Source of the DNA: Ananas comosus
Taxonomy: Eukaryota; Streptophyta; Magnoliopsida; Poales; Bromeliaceae
Reading direction: 5' to 3'
NCBI RefSeq assembly: GCF_001540865.1
Contig: NC_033640.1
Location: forward strand, 5,296,100-5,360,099
Length of the DNA stretch: 64,000 nucleotides
Below, in pieces: positions 46,671-57,714 of the stretch. A program made the position numbers and the translations under genes. Below the pieces are notes generated by a model that searched no databases, had not been told where the DNA came from, and worked only from the letters and a program-made list of their open reading frames with translations. Within the stretch, counting starts at the first letter, position 1; every line of letters begins with the position of its first letter.

Positions 46671-47031
46671 GATGTTTATGGTATCATAGCAAGCTAAGAA
46701 CAAGTAAAGAGAGAGTCTAGGATTGACCTAGGAGACCTTAGGTTGGAAAACCGTAAGGTTATAGGTGCGTGAGTGGAACGTGAACCTATAACGGTTGCGG
46801 AAGTGATTCGATTGGGTCGAGATTGGAGATACGTCTCTAGTAGTTGCTAGAGATGGATTCAAGTGGTATTAGTTCCTAACTTGATGTGGTTGTGTCGGCG
46901 GCCGACGACATGATGCCAAGAGTCTAAAACAAGTATACTTGTGTGCTTTCGCCTGATTTTGCTGTTGGGTCGTAGTTGCGACGAAGCGAACGGGTTAAGA
47001 TAATTAACCCAGTATTTGCGTTTCAGGAGCA
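46671..47031 (+). other. Ty3 leader with primer binding site
   Basis: TGGTATCATAGC at 46679-46690 fits the initiator tRNA-Met primer site with one change from TGGTATCAGAGC. The rest is untranslated leader, with cggcggccgacgacatgatg at 46897, a phrase echoed in the leaders of the other two Ty3 gag elements. Confidence 0.8.
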
Positions 47032-48292
47032 AATGGCACCAAGGGGACGCCCTAGTACGAGATCTACTCCGGCACCGCCTTCTGAGGTGCCCGAGCAGGC
47101 TGAACCAAGCAAGATGGATCGGTTGCGGGCGCAGGTGACCGCATTGACCGATGTGGTGCAGCGCCAGGAGACCCGATTCGAGCGGCTCCGGGAGCTTTTG
47201 GAGCGGCAGGTTGCGGCGGCGGCCGCGACGGTGACCGAAGACGGCAGTCCGCCTGCACCCTTGGTGCGTGTACCTGAAGCGGTTGAGGGTGAGAGGATAG
47301 CGGCGATCCCGGTGGCGTCACGTCCCCCGCCGGCAATTGTTCCTCCGGCGGCATCAGGATCGGCGACACCTGATGTGACAGCCGAAGACGTAGAAGGGGA
47401 GCACGCATTGGCGGCTCTCATCAAGTTTAAGAAGTTCAATCCGCCCATCTTCGAGGGAGAGAAGGTGGAGCCGGCGATGGTCGAGTCATGGGTCGACTTG
47501 ATGGAAACACTCTTCAAAGATTTACACACTTTGGAGAGGGATAGGGTGTATCTTGCCACCCACTGCCTGGAGAAAGCGGCAAAGGTGTGGTGGAAGCGAG
47601 TAAAGCGGGATCGGCTTCCCGGCTTTCCACCGATGTTGTGGGAGGAGTTCAAGAGGGCGGTGTTCGCCAACTACTTCCCCGACACGTTGAAGCGGAAGCT
47701 CTAGGAGAAGTTCCGCAAGTTGGAGAAGAGGGACCGCTCAATGGCAGAGTATGAGCAAGAATTCTCCCACATCATAGACTGTGTCCCGGATATAGTGAGA
47801 GATGACCGGGATCAGGCCGACTGGTTCTTGCGAGGACTTCGGCTGGGGATCTACAAGGCTGTGCAGATACTCAAGCTCACGATCTTTGCGGAGGTCTTCG
47901 ACCGGGCACTTTAGACGGAGCACGGTGACGCCCATGTCCGGGAGAAGCGCGAGTTGCTTGCTGAATCAAAGGATAAAGGCAAGAAGCGCCAGGGTGGCGG
48001 TTCGGGGGGACAAGCAAGCTCCAAAAAGCCCCCGAAGTATCCGCGGACTCAATACAGGGGCCGTGGGGCGCAACGGTGTGTCATATGCTGCGGAGGCCAC
48101 CCGACGTCGCGATGTGAGCAGCACCATGGCAGGTGCTTTAAGTGCGGGCAACCGGGGCACTTCGCACGCGACTGCCCGGGATGGGGAGCTTCACCTGCTC
48201 CATCTAGTGCATCAGCGCCGGCATCTCCGGCTTATTATAGAGGAGCTTCACCGGCGGCAGCATCAGCAGGGCGCGCGATGACCCCACGATAG
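47032..48292 (+). pseudogene. gag: Ty3 gag with in-frame stops
   Basis: Starts MAPRGRPSTRS; the upstream in-frame ATG at 46976 lies in the leader. A coiled-coil with QRQETRFERLRELLERQ follows, then the Retrotrans_gag domain (FNPPIFEGEKVEPAMVESWV ... KAAKVWWKRVK ... WEEFKRAVFANYFPDTLK) and RSMAEYEQEFSHI. In-frame TAG codons are at 47702 and 47912. The zinc knuckle CFKCGQPGHFARDC (CX2CX4HX4C) is near 48136-48177. TAG at 48290 closes this part. Gag forms the particle and binds the RNA. The frame is continuous with pol, so the parent made one gag-pol polyprotein. Confidence 0.88.
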
Positions 48293-48382
48293 CCCGAGAT
48301 GGCACGTTCGACCCCGAGCGGACGGGTATTCGCCGCTCAGGCCCAAGCCGAAGAGCCTTCAGAGGCATAGGAGCATCGCCTT

Positions 48383-51300
48383 GTGGCCAGTATGGTTTTG
48401 ATTAACGGAGTTCGCTCCAGGGCTATATTTGATACAGGTGCCACGCACTCATTCATCAGTAGATCATTTGCACGCATGCATGATATAGTCATAGAGGCGA
48501 GTGAGGGCAAGTGGCGAATTGAGGGCCCTGGGTCAACCTTTAATACTTATACGGAGTGTTCTTCGTGTCCAGTACAAGTAGGTGATTGGATAATGCCTAT
48601 TCGGATGTTGGAACTCAAGTACCTGAAAGAGTTCGACGTCATATTGGGCATGGACTGGCTCTCTAAGTATCATGCAACGATTGATTGTAAGAACAGAGTG
48701 ATCACATTTCGAGAGCCAGGACAGAAGGAGTTCACTTATCGGGCTTGTTGGAGCTCGTGCTTCGCCGCGACGGTATCGGTGACGAGAGCTAGGAAGTTGG
48801 TCAACAGCGGTTACGCAACATTCTTGGCGACTGTTGTAGAAGTGGACCGAGCAGCTCCGACCTTGGAGGAGCTGTCAGTGGCACGGGAGTTCCCCGATGT
48901 ATTTCCTGAAGAGTTGCCGGGGATACCGCCCAATAGGGAGATCGAGTTCGTCATAGACTTGATTCCCGGTACCGCGCCGATTTCGAAAGCTCCGTACCGA
49001 ATGGCGTCGGCGGAACTGAAAGAGTTGAGGAGTCAGTTACAGGACCTCCTCGACAAGCAATTCATCCAACCAAGTGTATCACCGTGGGGAGCCTCGGTGT
49101 TATTTGTAAGGAAGAAGGACGGATCGTTTCAACTCTGCGTGGATTATCGAGAGTTGAACAGAGTCACGATCAAGAATAAGTACCCACTTTCCTGAATCGA
49201 GGATTTGTTCGACTAGTTGCAGGGGTCGTGTGTGTACTCGAAAATAGATTTGCAGTCCGGCTATCACCAACTGAAGATCAAGCCGGAGGATGTGCAGAAA
49301 ACTGTGTTCCGTACGCGGTATGGGCACTATGAATTCACGGTCATGCCATTTGGGCTCACGAATGCCTCGGCGACGTTCATGGATTTGATGAACCGTGTCT
49401 TCGGGGAGTACATAGATCGATTTGTCGTGGTCTTCATAGACGACATATTGATCTATTCTCGCAACGACGAGGAACATGCCGTGCATCTGAGGATAGTGCT
49501 TCAAGTCCTCTGGGAGGAGAAGCTATATGCTAAGCTAAAGAAGTGTGACTTCTGGCTCCGAGAGGTCGCATTTCTAGGGCATGTAATTTCCGAGGGTGGA
49601 GTTTCTATAGACTCGAGGAAAGTTGAGGCGATCAAGGATTGCCCGCGCCCGACGAATGTCACGGAGGTTCGAAGCTTCGTGGGCCTGGCAGGCTATTATA
49701 GGCGGTTTGTGGAAGGCTTTTCAAAGATAGTGATTCCACTTACCCGTCTAACCCAGAAAGGCACCAAGTTTGTTTGGAGCGAGGATTGTGATCGAAATTT
49801 CAAAGAGTTGAAGGAAAGATTAATTTCGGCTCCGGTGCTCGCTCTACCAGTGCAGGGTAAAGACTTTGTGGTCTACAGTGACGCATCCTATCTGGGGTTG
49901 GGGTGTGTTTTGATGCAGGGCGGGAAAGTAATTACTTATGCATCCCGTCAGCTGAAGAGCTATGAGAAAAACTACCCCATCCATGACTTAGAGCTAGCGG
50001 CAGTGATTTTCGCATTAAAACTGTGGAGGCACTATTTGTATGGTGCGCATTGCGAGATATACACCGACCACAAAAGCTTGAATTATTTGTTTACACAGAA
50101 AAAGTTTAACATGCGTCAGCGGTGGTGGTTAGAACTACTAAAGGATTATGATGTTGATATCCTTTACCACCCGGGAAAAGCGAATGTGGTCGCGGATGCG
50201 CTCAGCAGGAAGTCAGCGGAGAACCTCGCTATGTGGGTTACAAATCAAACACCCCTATGGCTGGACATGGAGCAAATGAACCTTGAGGTGGTTGCTCCCG
50301 AGATTCCGGCTCAGTTGATGGCGCTCGTTGTCTAACCGACCTTGTTGGAGAGAATCAAGAATCTGCAACGCGCAGACCCAGAACTCCAAAAGGTGCGGCG
50401 CGACATCGAGAAGAGTCGTGGCGGCGATTTCATGGTAGACGCCGATGGTGCACTTCGATTCCGAAATCGATGGTATGTGCCGAACGATGAGGAGATCCGA
50501 GGGCTAATTTTGCAAGAAGCACATTGGTCGCCTTATTGTGATTACTCGGGGGCACCAAGATGTATCAAGGATTGAAAATACACTATTGGTGGCCTGGAAT
50601 AAAGGGTGATGTTGGACGCTTCGTGGCGAAATGCTTGGTATGCCAACAGGTGAAAGCGGAGTATCGATTTCCAGCGGAAAAACTTCAAGGCCTACCAATC
50701 CCCATTTGGAAATGGGAAGATGTGTCGATGGACTTCGTGGTTGTGTTGCCTCGTTCATCAGGTGGCCACGATGCGATTTGGGTGATTGTGGATCCATTTA
50801 CGAAGTCGGCTCACTTTCTGCCGATCCACACTACTTGGGCAGGTGACAAATTGGCGCAGGTATACCTCGATGAGATAGTGAGGTTGCACGGGGTGCCGAA
50901 GTCGATTGTGTCAGATCGCGACCCCCGGTTCACTTCACACTTCTGGAAGAGCCTGGAGGAAGCCCTTGGCACACGGCTCGATTTTAATACAGCATTCCAT
51001 CCTCAGACCGATGGGCAAACAGAAAGGATCATTCAAACTCTGGAGGATATGCTGCGGGCGTGTGTCATCGACTATAAAGGAAGTTGGTGTGATCATCTGC
51101 CGATGGCTAAGTTCGCCTACAACAACAGTTATCATGCTAGTGTAGAGATAGCACCATTCGAAGCTCTTTATGGGGGGAAGTGTCGATCTCCTATACACTG
51201 GGGTGATGTGGGTGAACGTGCAGAGTTTGGCCCCGATGTTTTGTGAGAAGCGGAGGAGAAAGTCCGCCTTGCTCGCAAGAGATTGCTCATGGCACAATCG

Positions 51301-51771
51301 AGACAGAAGAGTTATGCTGATAGGCGCCGTCGAGACATAGAATTTGCGGTGGGTTACCGTGTGTTTTTGAAGGTTTCACCAATGCGAGGTGTGAAGCAAT
51401 TCGGAGTGCGGGGAAAGCTAAGTTTTCGATACATTGAACCATATGAGATATTGGAGCGAATTGGTACAGTAGCTTATCGGCTCGTTTTGTCGCCAAAGCT
51501 CCTGGACGTACACAACGTGTTCCATATCTCCAACCTTCGCAAGTACATTCATGACTCCGGGCATGTAATGCTATACGACCCGCCGGAACTTCAAGAAGAC
51601 TTGAACTACAAAGAGTTTCCGGTGATGATTATTGCTCGGGAAGTGCAAAAACTGAGAAACCACGAGATTCCCTATATGAAGATACGATGGAGCAATCATG
51701 ACGATCGCGAAGCCACCTGGGAACTTGAGGAGCTGATGAAAAAGCATCATCCCTATCTATTTAAGGATTGA
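48383..51771 (+). pseudogene. pol: Ty3 pol: protease, RT, RNase H, integrase (broken)
   Basis: Protease [12 protein letters not shown] (48428); RT with [43 protein letters not shown] and the catalytic FIDDILIYS (49431); RNase H with [11 protein letters not shown] (49871) and [11 protein letters not shown], ending in [10 protein letters not shown]; integrase with the HHCC zinc-finger half KCLVCQQVK, then SMDFV, VSDRDPRF and HPQTDGQTERI for the D, D and E residues. The C-terminal part ends with WELEELMKKHHPYLF, a chromodomain-region motif common in the Del/Tekay group. Breaks: TGA 49193, TAG about 49213, TAA 50333, a frameshift close to 50550 (before GTKMYQGLK-like residues), TGA 51244. Each is a single change away from the residue usual in the family. 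The element cannot move by itself. Confidence 0.9.
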
Positions 51772-51830
51772 GGTGGAAGTTTAAGTTTGAGTTGAGAATT
51801 GGATTAGTTTCGAGGACGAAACTCTTTTTT

Positions 51831-51842
51831 AGGAGGGGAGAA
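51831..51842 (+). promoter_or_regulatory. Polypurine tract of the Ty3 element
   Basis: aggaggggagaa directly before the 3' LTR start TGTAAGG. It resists RNase H and primes plus-strand DNA synthesis. Confidence 0.85.
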
Positions 51843-54800
51843 TGTAAGGAAGTGAATTCTCGAAATCCGAGAGTTGTACTTCGTTCAGAATCGACTAATT
51901 GTCGAGTGGGTATGCTTTGGAAAAGCCGAAGATGTCTGTAACATACCATATTTTGGTATAAAAATAAAAATAAATAAAAATAGTGTGAGAAACTATTTTT
52001 ATTGAATTTAGAGAAGTAAAACATAAGTCAGAAGTGACTTGTGTTGAAATCGGAATGAAAACAGAAGATTTAGAATTTTCTATTGGAAACGGGACAGATA
52101 AATTAGCAGAAAATGCACAGTCTCAGAAAATTATGAAACTGGAGGATAAGCCAGAATTATTTTTATGAGGCTAGATTTAAAGTTTCATGTCATTCTGACA
52201 CCCGAAAGGTGGAAAATAAAATCCGACAGCTATCTGATAAAGATTACAGTTCGGTACAGCTTTCGGTGATCAAACGGGGTCAAAACTGAAATATTAAAAT
52301 TTCTTTGGATTCGTTAAGTAAAACCGAACATGACTGTCAAATTTGAGCTCAAACGGATGTTCAGAGAGTTCCGGCGAAAGATATCAGATTTCGAACTGCC
52401 CGGAAGTGAATAGTGTTTTGGGGTGTAATGTATAAAGAAGCTTTTTGCTTCTTCTTCCTCAGCCGACCACACCACCCCACAACACCCGCACACATGGTGC
52501 TAGTGAGAGAAACTCTCCTCTCTCTCTCTAGATTTCTCTCTCATCTCTCTAAATCTCTCTCTAAAAATTGGAGGGTTGGTGGAGAGGGAGCTTGCGAATG
52601 CGTTGGAGGCGTCGGTTCGAGCTCTCGTGCGGCCGTTGGAGCTGCGTGTTTTTGTCGCGGCGGTCACATAGTGGCAAGCTTTTGGGATTTGGCTTAATCC
52701 TTAGCTTTAAGTGTTCTTATAGCCTCTAATGAGCATTGTTAGCATGTTGCTCCATTTAATTTGGATTATTTGGAGGTTAATTACATATTAGGGCTGCGAA
52801 TGGGGTTTTGTAAAATATTAGGGTTTGATCTCATTTGACCCTCCGTAAACCTAATAGCTAGGTAAACGAACGCGCTTGCGAAAGTCGGTTCGGCGATTCA
52901 TCGAGTCGGTGCGAAGATATTAAAGAAACGGAGGTTTAGGCTTCGTTTCCGCCTGGAGGGCCGAGGCGCCGTCCAAAAATTATGAAAACGGATTTGAAGC
53001 ACCGTAACAACAAAACGAAGACCCTTTTTGCCCGAGGCTGCGAAGCGATGTGCGGTTGGTGCGCAACTGCAAGTTCGGGCAGAATCGGGGACCGAATGCT
53101 GCGGGAGGCCAATTGCAAGTGTCGACAAGCAATCGGAAAGCGATTTGAGGTGGGTTATGCTTACCGAAGCGACTAGGTCGCCTGTATGTCTAAGTAAAGT
53201 GAATTCATGTTGATGCATATAAATGCTAGATTGATGCATGTAGTAAATACTAAAGGGAATGCATGCTAAAGATGTAATATAGAAATGCTAGAATGCATGA
53301 TGATGTAATATAAATGATGCTAGTTAAAAGCATGAGATAAATGACATTTGCATGTTAACATAAAGTAGAGAACATGCTAGTTGTAAAGTATAATGATAAG
53401 TTGTAAAGGATGCTAAATAGATGCATGAATGATGTGGTATAGAAATGCTAGAATATATGCATTGGTTAATGTTAGTTGGATGCATGTCATGGAAATGCTA
53501 AATGTAAGTATGTGGCTAATACTAAGATATACTTGATAATCATGTTGTAGAGATACTAATGTTAAGAAAATGATATGGGCATGTGGACATATATATATAT
53601 GCACATAGATCGAATGACATTAAACCTAGAGTCATGGACATAGGTTGAACATGGATGATATGAACCTAGTGTCAAAGAACATAGGTTGGACATCAAGTGG
53701 CATTAAACCTAGTGTCTTGAACATAGGTTGAACAAGTATAGTGTGAACCTAGTGTCATGAACCTAGCAAACACTTATGGTATTTGAGCATATATATATTT
53801 TGTATCATTCATGCATGATAGGGTTAAGTACATGTGAACCTTGATTGCTTTCAATGACATGTTCTAACATAGTTGAACATAGAGAATGGTAGAACCATAA
53901 TGGACATGTATGTTAGGACCCTATTATTGTGTGAATGTGAGAGTTGGACTTGGACATTAATAAACAAAGGTGACATTGACAATAGAGACATTGATTGGCA
54001 TAGAGAACATAGTTGTTAAACATAGTTTAACCAAGAGTGGCATTAAGACAAATATGACTTAGAAAGTGGCATGAATAAATAGGTAGAAACCTATTATGAC
54101 AATGGCATTGTGACAAGTGGCTATGAATTCTCAAGTTGAGGATTGGATCGATACTCACGATAAGTCTTGGCTTGAGGAAGGTAGCTCCCCCTCGGGCGGT
54201 GCGCTCCGGAGTTGGTCACCACTGGGCGTGGTAAAGTCCCCCCAGAAGACGGTCCCTAGGGAGGTTCGAGTCCCCCGTTATTAAGGGATTTGGGTTGTGA
54301 GTCATTGGGGTTAACATGGTTAACCGGTAAGATTGGGTCAAGGCCAAGTGAATGTACATCAAGTATGCAATATGAGTTATGAATTTGGTATCCCAGTCGA
54401 GAGGATTTAGGGCTGAGGTGTATGTGAGACGTCCATCACCTCGAGCCTGGTTGTATGCGGTATTCCGCAGATGATTGACTCGAGACCGAGTCGGGTGGTT
54501 AGTTTGGCTAGGGTAGAGGAAAACCTTAGGAGAAAATAACCAATGATGTATAGTGATAAGATGTATAAATTATGAAAAAGCTATGGATAGCATGATAGAA
54601 AATAAAATTATTTATTCTACTTGTATAGTTGCATGATTTCATATTGCATATCGCGAGGCATGACATGTAGTTCAATATCGAGTAAATGTATAAATATCTG
54701 TTATATGTTATTGGACTAACTTGTTGCAGTTGCCTCCCTTGGACCTATTGGTCGAGCTTTTTCCTTGGGTGGCCGTACACACTTGGAACCATTGAGTTAG

Positions 54801-57714
54801 TTCTCACCCCACGTTGTTTTGGGGTGTTACAGGTTCAGACGTGAGCGGCACGGCGGCGCGAGGCGAGGGCGTAGCTCCATAGTTAGCGCCCTACCACCGA
54901 GACCAGAGATAGCGGTACCCTGAGTCGGCTTTACTTAGGGATGTAAGAAAATGAAAGGATTAAGATGGCAATAATTTGTAATAAAAGCATGATTGTATTC
55001 GGAAGTTAATTGTAATATGTAATTGTGATGTAAAATGTATCTAGTAAATGTAAATGCTTGTAATAACAAGTAGATTATGTTTTTGATACTTTCTTATGCA
55101 ATCTTTGATTGAAATGTGTTCCTGGTTCGAACTTTGTATATTCTATTGATTGCGACGCCTTGGACGTATAGGGGAGACTCTGTCCGCAGTACAGGAAAAA
55201 TCCTGTCCGTTCGGCGGTCTGTTGGCATGCCCGAAACCGACCAAATAGGCTGTCTCGGGGCGTGACAATGTCTAAAACCCAAAAAGTGCATTGGAGTTAG
55301 AATCCACGAGAGCAAATAGTGCAAACTTGCACTTCTGCAGATTGAGCTCTCGGCGACCGGTCCCTGGTATGAGGGATCAGTTCTCGTAAGCTGGTGTGCG
55401 GCAGAAAACTCTGCGTGCACAAGTAATGCTCTCAGGGACCGGTCCCTGGCGGGAGAGACCGGTCCCCGTAAGCAATGACCGGTCTCCCGGTGGAGGACCG
55501 ATTCCTGTAAGTGTCCTATGAGAGCATTGCTCTCGGGGACCGGTCCCTGGCAGGAAGGACCGGGCAGGGACCGGTCCCCATGTGCATGGAAGCTGGCTGG
55601 GAGCTCCAGCCTGCGAGAGAAGCTCTCAGGGACCGGTCCTCCCGTAGAGGGACCGGTCCCCGTGCACGAAATCTGCCCAGGCAGACTGGTTTGAGAGAAG
55701 GAAAGTTGAGGGGCTTTTATGCAAAAGTGGCATTAGTGAGGGGTATAGAGGGGATAGCACACTCTCTCCCTCTCTCATTTCCCCTCCTCACCCTTGTTCT
55801 CTCACTCTCTCTCTCTAGAAGAAGAAGAAGAAGAAGGAGAAGGAGAAGAAAAAGAAGAGAAGAAGAAGAGAAGAAGAAGAAGGAGGAGAACTTGAAGGAG
55901 ATCACCATCACCATCTTCTCCTCTTCCTCTTCCTTCCATTGGGGCTAGCCTAGAAGTGAGCTTCTCAACCCTAACAATGGTAGAACCTAGGGTTGTAGAT
56001 TTCTAGCTTATTAATTGGGTCAAATGGACCCCAAGCATGATTAATAGATGATTTATGCTACAATCTAGAGTTTGGATGGAGCAATTGCATAGATGCAAAC
56101 CTAGGGCTCCAAATTGGGGTTTTTGAAAATTTATGAGATTGATCTCATTTGAGGGCATCTAAACCTAATTGCTAGGTGTCTAAACGCGAGGGCAAAGTCG
56201 GATTTACGATTCATCGGGCCGGTGAAAAGATATTGGCAAAACAAGGCCGACCAAGCTTCGTTTCGACCTAGGAGGCCGAGACATCGTCGTAACGTTCGTT
56301 GGCAAGCGTTTCTAGAACCTCTACATCGACAAAAGGTGGGGGGTGTCATCTCGAACTCCTTATTATGTCTCAGAACATATGAAATTTCATCTCTTGCATA
56401 TGCATAGTAGGATTGCATTATAATACCTTTTCCTTATGCTTTCTAATTGATAACCTAGTGTGAGTTGAATACTTGGTAAATTGGATAGGTAAGGATTGGG
56501 TCGGAACATTGAATCCTATAGTGCTAAAGAAAAGAGATGAACTCGATGATGATTAGTGATATAACGAGTGGCATATAATTGATATGTGAACAAAACGAGT
56601 GGCATATAATTGATATGTGAACAAAACGAGTGGCATCTAATATAGTGTATTATGACACTAGTGGTACGTGAACATAGGGATAGGTGGATTCCCTAGTGAA
56701 TGACTCGTGAACAAAGAACTTAGTATAGCTAAGCACTTATGCATGAATGTCGGAATAAGTGAGTTCCGAGAGAATTGTTGGCCCTAGTTCATAGGGTGTC
56801 CTCAAGTGGAGAGGATAGATCAAGCTCACGGTCTATTATTTGGGGTGGTATAGCCATCCATTTCGTCGAGTACTCCGGAGTGTCGGGCGATCGGGACAAA
56901 GTTGATGTCCGCAGACAATCCAGGGTTTGAGAGCGAGTTGAGTTTCCTTACCCAACGGGTGAAGATGTGAGTCGAGGGCGACCCCAAGAGATTCGCCATG
57001 GATTGGGTAAATAAAAGAATAAACCGTCGTTGAACATAGTTGAATTGGACATAGTAGCATGATAGTAAACCTTTACTAAATGATGCATGCATTCATTACT
57101 CGTGATTATGGGTATAGTAACATAGTTTTTCTATTATGTCATTTACTGCTTTGGATATCTATCTATCTATCTAGTTGTTACTTTTGCCCACTTGGACCTA
57201 GTGGGGAGATCGGCGGAGTCGGCGGCCGAGCCCACTGGGAACTATGGAAGATAGTTCTCACCCCACTTCATTACAGGGTCGAGTGCGGGCGTACCGGACG
57301 AGGATCGCGGCAAAGGCATTGCGCCCGAGCAGTAGTATAGTAGCTTCCTTTTATGCATTAGAGTACCATTTTGTATCTAGATGCTTTATGTTTTTGGAAG
57401 AGCTAGTGATGTATTTGAGATGAATATGTGTCCATTTTGAGAAGGATGTAATTACAAAAAGAATGCAAATGTGATGTAATAGTTAGTAGTTCTCTCTTTA
57501 TTTCACTTGTATTACTTGTGGATTATTTGCTCTTAATTGTTGGCGCTAGTTGTGCCCTTCGTTGATCGGGTATATATAGAATTTAAATTCCTGGGTAAAT
57601 TCTTGTACTCGATCTATTGCTGAGCCTTGGGTGGACAAGGGAGGTGCTGTCCGTTCGGCGTCTGTTCGACGCGCCCGTACCGGACCAAATTGGTAGCGGT
57701 CCCGGGGCGTGACA
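51843..57714 (+). repeat. 3' LTR of the Ty3 element, split by a solo LTR
   Basis: First part 51843-51936, second part 55273-57714; together about 2.54 kb, close to the 5' LTR. Palindrome array 55355-55660; (GAA)n-rich DNA 55816-55890. Compared with the 5' LTR it has one extra copy of a unit of about 33 bp (gagtggcatataattgatat, 56570-56635), a small local duplication. Confidence 0.9.
51937..55267 (+). mobile_element. Solo LTR with TSD ATGTC (3331 bp)
   Basis: Starts TGTAACATACCA at 51937, ends TCGGGGCGTGACA at 55267, flanked by ATGTC at 51932-51936 and 55268-55272. A TATA box (tgtataaagaag) is at 52429. Unlike its neighbours it has no ACCGGT palindrome array upstream of the TATA box. Several phrases such as aacctagtgtcatgaacatag recur at 53620-53770. 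No coding sequence is supported. Confidence 0.9.

Larger units (their letters stand above)
44162..57714 (+). mobile_element. Ty3 (Del/Tekay-like) retrotransposon
   Basis: LTRs 44162-46670 and 51843-57714 (the latter split by a solo LTR) start TGTAAGGAAGTG and end GGGGCGTGACA. Flanks are CCTAT (44157-44161) and CCTGT (57715-57719), a target duplication with one change. Primer site at 46679, polypurine tract at 51831. One polyprotein frame covers gag to integrase, with domain order protease, RT, RNase H, integrase, which is the Ty3 order. It is the youngest complete insertion in this nest apart from the solo LTR inside it. Confidence 0.92.

Noticed and set aside
47023..47670. Long minus-strand frame opposite gag
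   Set aside because: Shadow of the gag frame; the + strand encodes a recognisable gag domain.
44162..57714. Endogenous pararetrovirus or retrovirus
   Set aside because: No movement-protein or envelope-like frame; LTRs, tRNA-Met primer site and domain order fit an ordinary Ty3 retrotransposon.
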